A DNA stretch of 64,000 bases from Adiantum capillus-veneris (GCA_014529385.2 CM043968.1:23900013-23964012), one strand, 5' to 3'. Counted from the stretch's first letter, positions 45,651 to 60,766 are shown. Numbers and translations are program-made. The notes: generated from the sequence alone by a model not told the origin.

Positions 45651-47076
45651 AAGGCCAAAGAGGCTAAGAAGAAAGAGGATGGTTCCAATGCAAATGATGG
45701 TTCCACTACAAATGCAGCCATTGTTGAGTCTTCTTTGAAAGGAGACTGTGTTGCTGATGTTGATGCAGAATGGGCTTTTAGTGCAGAGTGCACTTACAAT
45801 CCTACTATCCATGATGCATGCATGTCAGTTGCTGTAGATTCACATGTGTGGTATTTCGATAGTGGTGCTACAAAGCACATTACCTCACATCGTGAATTGT
45901 TCACCTCTCTCGAGTCTGTCCCTCATGGGAATTTAGTCACTTGTGCCAACAATGCCTCTTATCTGGTTCAAGGAGTTGAAAAGATTGTGCTTACTGCTGC
46001 AAATGGCAGTTCTTTCACACTTGTTGATGCACTTTATGTACCTGGGATCAAGAAGAATATTTTGTTTGTATCTGGACTTGCTAGACTTGGACTTGTAGTC
46101 AAATTTGTGGATGATAGATGTACAGTTCATGATCTCAGTTTTGCTGATGAAATTGTTGCATCTGGGCTTTTGTGCCATGGGTTGTATAAGCTCACTTTGT
46201 ATGACAAGTGTGGACAAAATTTTGCAAATGCAGTTGCAGATTCAAGGGCTATTTTAGATGCAAAACTTTGGCATGCACGTTTTGGTCATCTGAATTTTGC
46301 CAGTTTGCTACGTTTGCAGAAATCTGATATGGTTGCTTCTTTGCCGCCTCTTGAAGCACCTGTCAAACATGTTTGTGAAGGCTGTATTTTGGGTAAGATA
46401 CAACATTCGAAGTTTCCAAAGGATGGTTCAGTTAGGGCCACATGCAGGTTGCAGCTTGTGCATAGTGATGTTTGTGGGCGCATGCAAACTCCGTGCTTGG
46501 GCGATTACCTTTACTTCGTGACTTTCATTGATGATTACTCCAAGCATGCATGGGTATTTCCGCTTAAAGTAAAGTTCGAAGTTTTTATGTGCTTCAAACA
46601 ATTTATGGCTATGGCTGAAAATGTCTCGAAATGTAATCCTCCGTTCCGATCGAGGGGGAGAATATCTGTCTCATGAATTTAATGGATTTCTGGCTAGTCG
46701 TTGGATAAAACACCAATGTACATTGCCTTATACACCTCAGCAAGATGGTGTTGCTGAGAGGAAAAACAGGTCACTTACAGAAATGGCGCGATGTATGGTC
46801 AAAAGTCAAGCTTTGCCGCATTCTTTTTGGCTTGAGTCCATCATGTGTGCCACTTATATACTAAACAGGTGTCCTACAAAAGCTTTGCAGTCAATTACTC
46901 CATATGAAGCATGGCATGAGAGAAAGCCTTCTATTGAGCGCATGCGTGGTTTTGGATGTTTGGCATATGTTTTGGTGCCACAAACACAACGCAGAAAATT
47001 GGATGATAAGGCTGTCAAATGTATTTTTGTTGGTTATAGTGCTAAAAGCAAAGGTTACAGGTTGTATCATCCGTAA
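45648..47076 (+). pseudogene. copia A protease and integrase (one frameshift)
   Basis: WYFDSGATKHIT is the protease loop. LWHARFGHLNF and CEGCILGK form the integrase finger, and QLVHSDVCGRM holds the first catalytic Asp. A shift near 46620 moves to the second frame, with LRSDRGGEYLSHEF (second Asp) and QQDGVAERKNRS (Glu). It ends GYSAKSKGYRLYHP. Confidence 0.9.
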
Positions 47077-47114
47077 ACAAAGCGTATCGTTGTTTCACAA
47101 GATGTAGTGTTTGT

Positions 47115-48397
47115 GTGAGATTCTGTCAGCCCTTGTTGTCATGTACTAGAGACAATAATGTAAACTCACAGGACATTTATGACACTTTGTTGCCTCTTTT
47201 CAATGGTGGAAATACGAATGTAAATTTCAATGAGGCAAATGTACAGCCTATGGGGGTTTTTGAAAATGTTACAGATCAGCCTATTACTGATGCAGATGTA
47301 CATGATATCCTTGATGAGGAAAGGGCTGAAAATGAGCAGGCTAGAGGTATGCCAAAATGGTTGGTGCATACATTGCGTGACAGTAAATTGGATGCACCTT
47401 TGTCTAGTCGTACTCGTTTAGGCTCTCGCCATGCATCTTATACATGAGATTGTTATGCTTTGGCTGTGTCTAGCTTACATGATGTTGAGGAACCTCTGTC
47501 TTTTGATGAAGCACATAATTCAAAAAATTGGATGGCTGCCATGCAATCAGAATATGATGCACTTATAGAAAATGACACATGGACTTTATGTGATTTGCCT
47601 CCTGGCAAAAAGGCCATTGGTATGAAGTGGGTTTACAAGTTGAAATGCAAGCCGGATGATGAGATCAATTACCATAAGGCTCGACTTGTTGCAAAGAGTT
47701 ATGCACAGCAAAAAGGCATATATTATGAAGAGAATTTTGCTCCAACTTGTCGTATGACTACTGTGAATTTTCTATGTGCATTGGCAGCTCATTTTGGTTG
47801 GGATGTACATCAATTAGACATTATTACTGCTTTCTTGAATGGTGACATATTTGAGGAAGTTTATGTAACGCAGCCTCGCGGTTTTGTCATGAAAGGACAA
47901 GAGGACAAAGTGTGCAGATGTAAGAAGGCTTTGTATGGGTTGAAGCAATCTCCTCGTGCTAGGTATGAGAAAGCTGACACTCATTTGGTAAAACGAGGCT
48001 TTCGTAACAGTCCAATAGAAAGCACATTGTATGTAAAGCGTGAGGGTGATGTACTTCTCATTTTGGTTCTTTACGTAGATGATTTGCTAATCACTGGACC
48101 AAATGAGAGACATATTGCTGAATTTAAGGCTGATTTGAATGCTACTTTCAAGATGAAAGATTTGGGACTGTTGCATCATTACTTGGGCATACAGTTTAAG
48201 TAGTGTGATGGTGGTATTGCCTTGTATCAGAAAAGTTACATAGAGACATTGCTATGTAAGTTTGGACTTGAGGATTGCAAACCTATTGCCACTCTCATGG
48301 AAACAGGTTTAAAATTGAGTCTTCATGACACTGGTGATCCTGTTGATGTCACTCTTTACTAAATTGTTGTTGGATGCCTCATTTATGTATGCAACAC
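47115..48397 (+). pseudogene. copia A reverse transcriptase, truncated
   Basis: After a spacer (47115-47447), RT runs 47460-48203: NWMAAMQSEYDALIEND, MKWVYKLKCKPD, DVHQLDIITAFLNGD and LVLYVDDLLITG (YVDD intact). A stop at 48201 is followed by decayed sequence to the breakpoint at 48397. Confidence 0.9.
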
Positions 48398-50499
48398 GAT
48401 GGAGAGGGGGAATAGGGAACACACCCAACACACAAAATGTTTGCCTCTCTATAGCCCAGGGATTCCACAACACCCCTAACCTCTCTAATAACACCTTCAA
48501 ATTGGCTAATTTGCACTAACAATTCCACTTTAGCATACCGAACAACCGCCTCACACCTTGCAAAAAAGCACCTTTCAGCACAAACACACCCACACTGCTC
48601 AACTCACTCTTTCCGGCTCACAAGACACCCCAAGTCTGCCCTCTTAGTGACGCCCTTCAAGCTGCAGGCAAACCCTCTGCAAGCATCGGCACGTACACAA
48701 AGAGCAAGAGAAAAAGAGGGGGATGGGGAGAAGCAACACAAGAAATAGGGGCAAATGTTTGGTATTATTGCATAGGGAGATAGTACAGTCAAGTATGCAG
48801 CTCCAATGGCAAGCTTGCAATACACAGGCTTGAAAAACTTCAATCACTCTCTCTGGCAAAAAAGCCCTTAAAAAATCACTCCTATGCCCTTTTATAAGGC
48901 TTGGCTAAGGCTAAAAAGGAAAAAAATAAGAAGCTATCTAGCTCGTACAATTAATTGGAGCTTCCTTTAGAAATTTTCTTGCATGGCCACCACTTGGCAC
49001 TTTCTTGGTGTTTGGTATGTGCATGGTGCCTCTATGCTTTGTCCGCTCAATTTGCCAACTTGTATTTGCAATTTTGGATACCTCTTTGACCTCGGTTTTT
49101 TTTGGCAGGCTAAGCCCCTTGAACCTCTCAAATTCTCCCTTTCCTGCTGGCTGTCCAAGGGCCGTGGGAATGGATTCCTATTTATGCATCGGGGGGGGGG
49201 GCAGTAGCGATATCGCTATTTCCCTTCCCCTCTTATCTCCAAAAGAGGGCCTTCAAGTCCTTGGGAACAGGTCCCCATCAGGCGGCCATGTCATCACCTG
49301 CAGTACTCCACCGCCGCTGGCCGTCAACGCCAGCGCTCGCTCAGTGCCGCCCAAAATCGCTGCGTGAGCCACCAACGGACCACCCACGCAGCGCTGGCCG
49401 AGGGGTAGCCATAGCCAAGGCACCACGGAGCTCCCACCACGCCTCCACATACCACAATGGGCTTCACGCCCCATCCCTTATACTCTCCTTTTTGGGTTCA
49501 GGTCTTCGCATACTGAATTATGGCCCGCCACGTGGTAGTCCCAGATGCATTCACCTTTTCAAGGTTCTAAGACCCCTTAAAATCTTCAAAAAAACCCATT
49601 TCTACTTCCCAACTTGCAGTGCTTGCCAACTACCATCTGATGATCTGACTCCCAAGCAGTCAAGGCCAATTGAGACCTCGTATCTCCAGCTCCATGCCGC
49701 ATAACTCTCGTCTCATCCAAAATCTAGGAAGACCTTGAACCGAGGTCTCAAAAAGTGAGCACTTTCATTTGCAATCAACCCCAACAAGTGCACTCAATCT
49801 TTTGACTTCAGTATCTTTCCGTTTCGGACTCCGTTTGACGTCAGTCAATTCTTGCTAACCCCGTATGATGCATACCCTGCTGTAGAAATTTGTCAGGGCT
49901 CAAAAGACACCAGCTGGCACGATTCCCCATGTAGTCAGGTGGGCACCAACCTAGCCCTCGACAAAACTTCAACTAGCCATAAAATGCAAACCGTGGCTCT
50001 GATCTGTAATATGAAAAGACGGGTAGGCTCCATAAATAGAGTACTACACACCTATACCCTAACTTCCACATGGACCACCTGTCCCTAGCTGCCTTGTCCG
50101 GCAAGAATCTGCAACATACTGAACCTTCAACCTTCAATAACTTGAGCTCCGTAGCTCGGTTTGATGAGCCGTTTGGACCTGCTCCTTCAGCACCTCAAGC
50201 TCTTCATTCTTGGACCCAAAGAGTGCATCTCGCATCTCCTTCACCTGCTACTCAAATTAGGCCTTTATGGAGCCCTTCTTGGCCTATTAGCCGCATCAGG
50301 CATTTTCGATGCTGCTTGTCAGCCCATGATCTTCCTAGCTGCTCCAGCCTTTTGCCATGCTTCTGCTAACCTGCACATATTTGCCCATGCCATCTTCTAT
50401 GGTCGACATGCTTTGGCTGTACCATCATTGCCCACCCCCTAGCTGAGCATTTATGCTCAACCACATAAGAAGGTAGCATCTTGTACAATACAATCATCA
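48398..50499. other. degenerate LTR-like and unassigned DNA
   Basis: The left part has a minus-strand CTTATAAAAGGGC (about 48889-48901), which hints at an LTR. G11 lies at about 49190-49200 and a GC-rich stretch at 49260-49450. No LTR partner was found within the window. Confidence 0.35.
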
Positions 50500-50992
50500 A
50501 TCACAGCTTCTAATTTTGATCGTACTTGTCCTCGAATATCTACGTAGTTTGGTAGACTAAGACTCTGTTCTTGATAGCTTGCATATAATGCTCATAAATT
50601 ACTTGTACAATAGCTTCTTTGAAATATTCCAATTACAAGCTTTGGTAACCTCTTGAATTTGCTCCTTCAAATCTGAACTCACTAATTGCTCAAAGGATCT
50701 GATCATTAACTCTTATGGTATCCCTCTTAACTTGGTTTCCAATTCATAGCACTCTAGGTAGCCTTCTGGATCATATCCATCGAAGACTCGTCTCTCATCG
50801 TATACTGCATCTAAAGGTGCATCCAGAGCTTCATCCATTTGATTCTTCTTCTTCATGGTCTCCATTTCAAGCAGAGATCCTTGAACCAAGTGAAGCAGCT
50901 TTGAAAAATCTAGAATTGTTGACTTATCATCAAAAACCATTTGCACTTAACTCTTCAATCAACTTCATCATCTGCTCTAAATTCTCCATGTG
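50500..50992 (-). pseudogene. Ty3-type gag N-terminal fragment
   Basis: The minus strand starts ATG near 50992 (MENLEQMMKLIEELSANGF), then shifts to DDKSTILDFSKLLHLVQG and DGYDPEGYLECYELETK, resembling plant Ty3 gag N-terminal parts. The next segment (FEQLVSSDLKEQIQEVTK) continues leftward with stops. Coordinates are approximate. Confidence 0.5.
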
Positions 50993-51047
50993 CACCTCCC
51001 ACCCCAGCTCGTTTTGCATCAAGTTCACCACATATGTCGAGTGATAT

Positions 51048-51360
51048 GTGTTCAAAACGTGAGCCGAGTAGGTGCAGGGCCTCTAGCTCCGAGAGGTGTG
51101 AAAGAGAGAGAACAACAAACACTGAAAGATCTGGTAATCACCGTAACCATCAATTAATCAAGTCAAGCTTTGAGTACATTCTGATCAATAGCCAAGGCGG
51201 GCTATTAGCAGCACTGACACTTGGGTTAATTGAAAACTAGGAGTTTAGGCTCCCTTTACAATTTCTCGGGCCATTAACGGCTCCGTGATTTAACAAAAGG
51301 ATTAACTAAATCTAAGATATCGTCGACGATAAAAAATTTCCTCCGTGTTGGATTTCCCTG
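51048..51360 (-). repeat. possible solo or 5' LTR fragment
   Basis: Begins TGTTCAAAACGTGAGCC and contains a stretch like an LTR leader (CAAGCTTTGAGTACATTCTG). It sits upstream of the gag fragment in its orientation. No partner copy was found, so the ends are unproven. Confidence 0.3.
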
Positions 51361-51691
51361 CTTTGAATGTTGTTGAACTCTGTATATTTTCACTACTTTC
51401 TCTTACCGAACTCGAGAGAGTTCGGAACTTTTAGATTGCTATCCTTGGTTTCAGTCAAATACCTTCCCTTGGTCCAGTCCCTTCCTTGCTTACGCACGCT
51501 TTGGTCGTCCAAGCTCTCCTTTTGCCGCCAAGACCTTGTTTCAAGTACCTTCTTCTTGCCTTTGCTTACCTTGGTCGTCAGAGCCCTTGCTTCAACCAGT
51601 TTGTCAGAGCTTCCTGAGCCCTTGTCATCCCCTCTCCCCTTATGTACTCCTCTTGATTACGGCCGAGAGAGGGAGAGAATGTCTTGCTTGC

Positions 51692-53439
<1,748 letters not shown>

Positions 53440-55548
53440 AGTATGGGTGAGTATGTTTTATGAAGCTTGAGGATATGAAAAGAAGTGCACGACAATATGT
53501 ATATAATGTACATAAATACATGAAGGAAAATGGTTTCATAGAGGATAGTGAATGCATTTTAGGTTTCTTTGAACAAGTTTCTTATGTAGATACTATACTT
53601 GAGCTTGAGGCTATAATGGACTCTAGTATGCAAGATAGAACCCACATTGTGGAAGTATGCTCTATGGAAATGTATGATGTGATTGAGGCTTTTGAAGATC
53701 AGAAAGATTTCAATGCTAATGAAGGACCGGAAGTGCGTGTGGAGACCAAGTACAAAATGGTAGCAAAAGAAAGTGAGACCAGTGGCCTTGCCTTTACCAT
53801 CAAATTGCAGGAAAAAGCTAGAGCAAGCTTCTGTGCAACCTAATCTAAGGGATCCAAAAAGAACTGGACACAAGTTCACAATGGAATCCCTAAAAGAGTA
53901 AAAGTTAGTTGTGAGGAGTTTTTAATAGAAGAAGAGAAGAAGAGTTTTAGAGAAATGCTTTCAAGACATGGTAAGGCTTTTGCTTTCCAGCCACATGAGA
54001 TAGGGTGTGTTGATCCTAATGTTGTTTCACCTATAGTGATCTTCAATATCCCTCATGCACATTCGAATCTACGTCCAATTTTGGTCCTGAAAGCACATTT
54101 GCCAAAGTTAATAGAACTAATCAATGAAAAGATTAGCATGGGTATTTTGAAGCCTTTTTGTGCATATATTCAAACAAATGGTTCATTGTGCCTAAGAAGA
54201 ATGGAGCTTTGCGGTTCATACAAGATATGCAACCTGTAAACAAGGTTACCATCAGGAATGTGGATACAAGACTAATAGTGGATGAATTTACAGAGGTGTT
54301 TGTAGGAAGGTCAATTTACTCAATGGGTGATCTCTATTCAGGGTACGATCAATTTTAGTTAGATGTTGAGAGTAGAGATCTGAAAACTATGAAAACACCT
54401 TTAGGGCTGGTTAGGATGTGTACCTTACCTCAAGGAGCAACAAATTTAGTTGCACATATGATGAATGGGATGAACAAGGTTCTACTTGACTTCATACCTC
54501 AAATCACAATGCCATTTCTTGATGATGTGCCCATCAAAGGATGTGAAGACAATGACAAAGATGAAGCTATGGATTCAAGGGGGTGCCGTAAGTTTGTTAC
54601 AGAGCATATCAAAGACTGTGAGAAGATTTTGTCAAGGTTGGAAGAAGTTCATCTTACCCTCTCAAGACAAAAAAAGGTATTTGTGTGGTCCTTATGGTAG
54701 AAGGCCTTGTCCAAAAAAAGATGGATGCGATCAAAAACATGAAAGAAACATGCATACATGTCATTGAAGTTCGAAGATTTCTTGGTGCTTGTGCCTTCTA
54801 TCTTATTTGGATACCACATTATGCACATGTAGCAGATCCTCTTTATAGGTTGTTGAGAAAGAATCAGAAGTTTCAATGCGAAGAAGAGCACACAAAAGCC
54901 ACGAGGAAGCTAAATTAGCTACTTCTTTCATCGCCAACCTTGAGAAAGGTAGACTATGCATGTGAGAGACCTATCACTGTGATCGTGGACCACGAGTCCT
55001 GCAGGGATAGGATGGGCAAGATGATGACCAAGGAAAAAGGTATGTGGTGAGGTTTGGAGCTAAGGTTTTGAGTTCTCGCCAACGAGATTATGAACAAGTA
55101 AAAGGGGAACTATGGGGGGTGGTTACACATTGAGGTGTGACAAGGAGTACTTGATAGGGGCATCCGTGGTTGTGGAAACTGATTGTTTGCCTCTTCTTTG
55201 GAATGATTGCAAATTGTTCAACCGTGACATTGCTATGCTATGATGGATAGCCTACATAAAGTCCTTTAATTTTAAGTTTCAAGCACATTGCAGGGAAGGA
55301 CAACCCAATGGCAGATATGCTATCTAGGGCAAGGTATGAAGTTGAACATGACATGATTGTTGAGGGAGATGATGTAGGCACAAAGTTTTACACTATTGAT
55401 AATGCAAAGAGTAACCATGCATGTTTTGTGTCTTCACTTGAGTCCTTTTCAGAGGAGCTATATGAGGGTGAATGGCTCTTGATAGGTCACTACTTAAGTA
55501 CTTTGTAGAAGCAGGATGATTGGACTGAGTAGGAATTTAAGAGGATAA
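53440..55548 (+). pseudogene. Ty3/gypsy pol relic
   Basis: Plus strand, several frames. AFQPHEIGCVDPNVVSP and LPKLIELINEKISMGILKP precede RT. WFIVPKKNGALRFIQDMQP, YSMGDLYSGYDQF and MPFLDDVPIKGCE (FLDD in the YxDD position) are RT motifs. VRRFLGACAFYLIWIPHY and DPLYRLLRKNQKF follow. The end of RNase H is MADMLSRARYEVEHD (about 55308-55508). It belongs to a different Ty3 lineage from the two other Ty3 elements here and in the opposite orientation. Both ends are cut; no LTR or integrase remains. Confidence 0.88.
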
Positions 55549-57318
55549 AATATGATGCACTTATACAAAATGACACATGGACTTTATGTGATTTGCCTCT
55601 TGGCAAAAATGCTATTGGTACAAAGTGGGTTTACAAGTTGAAACGCAAGCTGGATGGTGAGATTGATCGCTATAAGGCTTGACTTGTTGCAAAGGGTTAT
55701 GCACAACAAAAAGGAATAGATTATGAAGAGATTTTGCTCCCACTTGTCGTATGACTACTGTGCATTTTCTATGTGCATTGGCAGCTCATTTTGGTTGGGA
55801 TGTACATCAATAAGACATTGTTACTACTTTTTTTGAATGGTGACATATTTGAGGAAGTTTATGTAACGCAGCCTCGCGGTTTTGTCAAGAAAGGACAAGA
55901 GGATATGGTGTGCAATGTAACAAAGCTTTGTATGGGTTGAAGCAATCTCCTCGTGCTTGGTATGAGAAGGATGCACTCATTTGGTCAAACGAGGCTTTCG
56001 TAATAGTCCAACAAAAAGCAAATTGTATGTAAAGTGTGAGGGTGATGTACTTCTCATTGTGGTTCTTTATGTAGATGATTTGCTGATCACTGGACCAAAT
56101 GAGAGACATATTTTTGAATTTAGGGCTGATTGGGATGCTACTTTCAAGATGAAAGATTTGGAACTGTTGCATCACTACTTGGGTATCCAGTTTAAGCAGT
56201 GTGATGGTGATATTGCCTTGTGTCAGAAAAGTTACATAGAGACATTGCTATGTAAGTTTTGACTTGAGGATTGCAAACCTATTGCCACTCCCATGGAAAC
56301 AGGTTTGAAATTGAGTGTTCATGATGCTGGTGATCTTGCAGATGTCACTCTTTACCAAACTGCTATTGGATGCCTCATTTATGTATGCAACACAAGGCCG
56401 GATATTCAGTTTGTAGTCTCACAGGTCAACAGATTTATGCATAGCCCAAGGTCTAAGCATTGGTAGGCTATCAAGAGGATTTTCCACTACTTGAGTGGCA
56501 CTTTACATCTTGGCTTGATTTATCCCAAGGGGGGATCATTGCCGCCAGACTTACATGCTTTTTCAGACTCAAATTGGGTTGGTTGTTTTGACACGCGAGC
56601 GTCCACAAGTGGTTCTTGTTTCATGCTTGGCAGTTCATGTATATCATGGTTGACCAAGAAGCAACCTACTGTGGCCACTTCTAGTTGTGAGGCTAAGCAC
56701 AAGGCAGTCTTCATAGCTATGGTTGAGTGTGTATGGCTCATACGCCTTATGACTAATTTGGATGTTGGACAAGACACTGCCAAGATTATCTACACTGACA
56801 GTCAGAGCGCATTAGCAATTGTGAGGAACCCAATTTTTCATGCTCGCACAAAGCACATTGAGGTGCATTACCACTATGTGAGGTAGAGGCTCTCAACAGG
56901 AGAGATCATCTTGGCTTATGTGCCAAGACAGGACAACCTTGCATATCTTTTCACAAAGGCATTGTCTCACGAGAATTTCGAAGCTTTCCGCAAAGCTTTG
57001 GGCTTACTCCCCTTTGTTGTCCTCTCAGGGCATGGCACTTCCCTCTACTCATGTGCCAACTCTCATTCACCGCATCACTCCAGGGGGGATTTGTTACCAT
57101 ATACATGTGGTAGTGATGTGTGTGAACATACTTAGGAACGTCTTGCATTTTTTTCGTCACTAGAGGTTTTTTCCCCCGTGCATTGTATGTATGCCCATTC
57201 ATTCTGGGGCTATCTAATTTTCCATTGCACACCAAGTAATACGCTCTCTGTTATGTGCCTTGAGCTTCCTTCGTCTTCTCCAAGCTGTGTGTGTTTTCCT
57301 GCAACCCTAATTCCAACA
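55549..57318 (+). mobile_element. Ty1/copia element copy B, truncated at 5'
   Basis: Begins inside RT (equivalent to 47551 of copy A) and runs through RNase H to a 227-bp 3' LTR. RT has YVDDLLITG (about 56070). RNase H has FSDSNWVGCFDTRASTSG and YTDSQSALAIVRN, then stops. The purine tract CAGGGGGGATT (57081-57091) precedes the LTR. Stops and indels make it inactive. Confidence 0.9.
57092..57318 (+). repeat. 3' LTR, copia copy B
   Basis: 227 bp, TGTTACCATA...TTCCAACA, followed directly by protease-element sequence (ACTGGGAACC). The flank does not match ATAAA, the 5 bases before the copy A LTR. Confidence 0.93.
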
Positions 57319-60240
57319 ACTGGGAACCTCTAGGGCTCTAGTACCATAGGCAATACATGTGAGTGAAGTACCAAATCAAGCTGGGATTTTTCTTCTAGGT
57401 TAAGATTCTACATTTTTGGCACTTTTGTTTTTTTGTTTGTTTGTTTTTCACTGCATTTCAATTTTGTAACTTTGGGGGGTCATATTGACATTGTTTCCCT
57501 CCCCAGGCTCATCACAATAGTAAACTCTCTTTATAATACTTAAGCTAAAGGTCAAGAGGGCTTAAGCCCAATAGGAAGCACTAGTATATTGCACACAATG
57601 CTTCATAATATTGGATTAAGAACCTAAACTAACCATTGATGCATTTCTCATGGTATTAAGAGAAGATCTTTAATGTCTATATTGGTCAAAGTAGCTTAGC
57701 CAGACTTCTTGATTCATAAACCTAGACAAGGGACTATGACATAAAATTATATTGAATCTAATGTTTAATACGAAGCAAATGTGTTGAATATTGTGCTACC
57801 AATTACAGTTAAAGCACACAAACATGGATGCTAAAAAAGACAAGAGGCAATGATAATGAACAAGAAACACCTGTTCTTGTTGATGATTACACTCGATTCA
57901 AAGAGTGAACTAGACAAAGATCGCATGAAGTTCAAAATCCCAACTACTGCAATGTGTTCCCGTACACACTAGAAAACACAAAGAATACCTCTAGGAGGAG
58001 CATCAGTGGGAAGAGGTACCAACCTTTATTGAACACAACCAAAACAATATAAAGAACCATAACCTAAGTATTTGCACCCCCTTAGAGGGTCAAGGGAACA
58101 TGATATTGTATAGATGGGCGGATAGCCCTAAGTCTAAACCCTATCCTTGTCATCTTTAAGGAAAATAAAGTCATCATTAGTGAGACCATACATGCCATCC
58201 GTGTAATCATGTAAATCTTCCTCATCATTAGATACACATATGTTCACTAAGAATGTCACTAGGAGTGTACAGTCATTTTGCTTAAAAGGGTAAGCTTGTG
58301 CAATCAGAGAGACGTTGTCTACTAAGTAGGGATCTCAATCGTGGTCAAGAGAAGTATCAACCATTCTAATTCCTCAAAAATCTTCTCACCCGCTACTGTA
58401 TCTACCAAATCCCATTCACAGGCAAGCATCGGGTAGGCTATGTGAAACACTTACCTCTCACGCAAGGTAGGAGTGGATGACTCTAGCATACTAGCCATAT
58501 CTATACACACAAATAGATTTTGGTTAGTGTGCAAATATTATAAGGGTCATGTCAAAAGGTCGTGTCCTTGTTCATAATGTGTTATTATGATTTTTGGATC
58601 ATGTACTAGAATTTGTAGGTTTCAAGTTTTTTGTTTGGTGGCACTTGCTCTTTTACTTTTTCATTTTTCTTTTCTTGAGCATAGGGCTATATATATACAT
58701 TCCCTAAGATTGGGAGATTGAGAGTTCAGGGAGGAAGGTTAAGAGGGGAGAAAGTGAATGATCGATGTCAGCACACTCCCCCCTTCCTTGGGTAGATCAT
58801 ATCTTTTGAAACGATGTCGTCACCTTTTGAAACCAATTGTTACAAGTTGTAATGGGTGAAGAATTTAACCAATAATTTTTCACCACCCTATGTGTTCATC
58901 TGGTTGCAAGGGTGGTAAGGTACTCTCCCATTAGTTTACTTGAAATGTTGTTTAAGGTGATGGATTTACAATGGGAGGTGCTATTCTTTCCTTGTTTTTT
59001 TGTACATTTTTTGTGGTAGGTGGAAGTTATGAAGAAGTTTGTGTTTCTGTAGAAGAACTACATGAAGATCAAGAAGCTTCATTTGTTTTTTCTATGTTTG
59101 AGCCGAGCAATACAAGTCATTCTCGCTTGGGTACCCAAACTAGCTCCGGATCAAGTGTATAGTATTTTGTGATCTTTCCCTTCCCACAGTCTCCAATCGG
59201 CTTTATCGTTACAGGATTTGACTCACATGGATCTATATGTGACAGGTAAGAACACAATTTACGTTTAGGCACCCAAATTTGATCATTCCCTTCATAGTAG
59301 CCTTGGGCTTCCAATAGTCATTTAGGAATCCAATGCTACGTTTTCTTACATTTCTTGGAGCGAGTGGGGCGTCTCTTACAAGGCTTCTGTTTTTTAGCGT
59401 AAAAAATGGTCGCTAAAGAAGCTTTAGGGACCCATTTGAATGTTTTCTTTGTTATATTACGATGAGTCTTGTGTGTCTCATGCTTTGTTTCAGCTACAGA
59501 AGTTGAAGCTCTAGAGGGTTGGGCTATAGGTACTTATGGTTTAACCTCTTGGACATGCAATCTTTTGGGTTGTATTTCCTCAGAAGGAGATATCTCAAGG
59601 ACTATCGCTTGAGTGGCAGGGCTAAGAGTTGGTTCTTGTGTTGTGACACTCCCAGTCCCTCAATCAATAGTGCATTTGGTCGCTAACATCCACTTGCATC
59701 CTAGGTTTATATTGCCTTCCATAGTTCCAGCAGGCATGACCAAAAAGTCTTGAGCTACGGCCCCGTTGTCATAACTGACAGAAGTGTGCCAAGTTCCAAA
59801 ACATTAGTTTTTTTCTTGTTGATACCCTTGACTTGGATGGTACTCTCAGATAGAGATGGCTTTCCTAACTCACACCACACTCCATATGATAACATATTAT
59901 ATTTAGCACATGTGTCCAATAAGGCGTTATATAGCACTTTCCCATAGGTGTTATTTAACTCAATAGGGTATCATAGGGGTGTGTCAGAGTCCAACCAATC
60001 ATCCTCTGTTTCAACTTGAAATGCATGTGCAACTCCAAGGTTGGCCTCTCGTTGGCGTCTAATACATTGCTATCGCTCCTTAGCCTCAGCTTGAGCTTGT
60101 ATCTTTTTCAATTTTGCTTGTGCCTTGGCTGCCTTTAACTCCTCTTGGCTTAAAGGATCCCCCAAGTTATGCTCTCTCAAAAAGCGACATAGCAAGTGAA
60201 GTCTACTAATTATGCCTAACAAGCAAACCCTCTTGTATTT
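57319..60240 (-). mobile_element. truncated, diverged second copy of the protease-only element
   Basis: From 57319 (ACTGGGAACCTCTAGGGC) this tracks the interior of the nested element from 5322 to about 7545. The ORF part is broken but keeps WVPKREL-type motifs (59117-59314), NALLDTCAKYNMLSYG (about 59755-59937) and LDSDTPL. At about 60005 the two copies part. Here the minus strand instead encodes REHNLGDPLSQEELKAAKAQ and an Ala/Lys/Gln-rich helix. Both LTRs are missing. Confidence 0.85.
59117..60240 (-). pseudogene. protease-element ORF with different N-terminal part (broken)
   Basis: Upstream of the protease this copy reads LLCRFLREHNLGDPLSQEE, an Ala/Lys/Gln helix (KAQAKLKKIQAQAEAKER), stop, CIRRQREANLGVAHAFQVE, then DSDTPL shared with the intact copy. 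Asp-Thr-Cys replaces Asp-Thr-Gly at the active loop. Several stops are present. The helix segment is absent from the 507-aa ORF, so one copy has exchanged or lost its 5' coding part. Confidence 0.7.
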
Positions 60241-60766
60241 GCACTAATCAAGCTTGCATTAGAGAATATTCTGATTGTAGTCCTTAACAACTAATCTTGT
60301 GTACTATTCAAATGCATGCACAATAATCCCATGAATGGTCAAGTATATTGTGTGTACTTGGCATCCAAATGTTGAGTGCACACACATTTGGTGTGCATAC
60401 ATGATTGGTCAGGTATAGAGTATGAACATTGCACTAATACAAACCTTGAGTGCACATGCATGAAATGGTACATTACATTTATAACTCAAACACACATGCA
60501 CACACCACACATTTTAAAGTGTGTACGTAGTCACGTACAACAATTGATTGAACATGCACACAATCATGAGAGTGAAGGAGTACGAACGGAAGTGCGACGC
60601 GAGAGAGAGAGTGCGAGAAGAAGAGCACGATGATATGGTGAACTCGCTCTTCTGTAATGTGTAGAGCATAGTGAGTTCTTATTAGGTTTTTACAAAAGAA
60701 TATGTGTACATACCTGACGGCCTGCCCACTTACCTGGGCGACCACATTGGGCTTTATACCCCAACA
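60241..60766 (-). repeat. 3' LTR of the right-edge copia (left boundary unresolved)
   Basis: The minus strand starts TGTTGGGGTATAAAGCCC at 60766, next to a purine tract AAGTGGGAGGT (60777-60767). The other end cannot be fixed because the partner LTR lies outside the window. A short GA stretch at 60600-60612 is included. Confidence 0.65.

Larger units (their letters stand above)
44267..48397 (+). mobile_element. Ty1/copia element copy A, truncated at 3'
   Basis: 5' LTR 44267-44493 (TGTTACCATA...TTCCAACA), primer site TGGTATCAGAGC at 44496-44507, gag from ATG 44856, then protease, integrase and RT in copia order. Sequence identity to copy B ends abruptly after GCAACAC at 48397. RNase H and the 3' LTR are missing from this copy. 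Confidence 0.9.
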
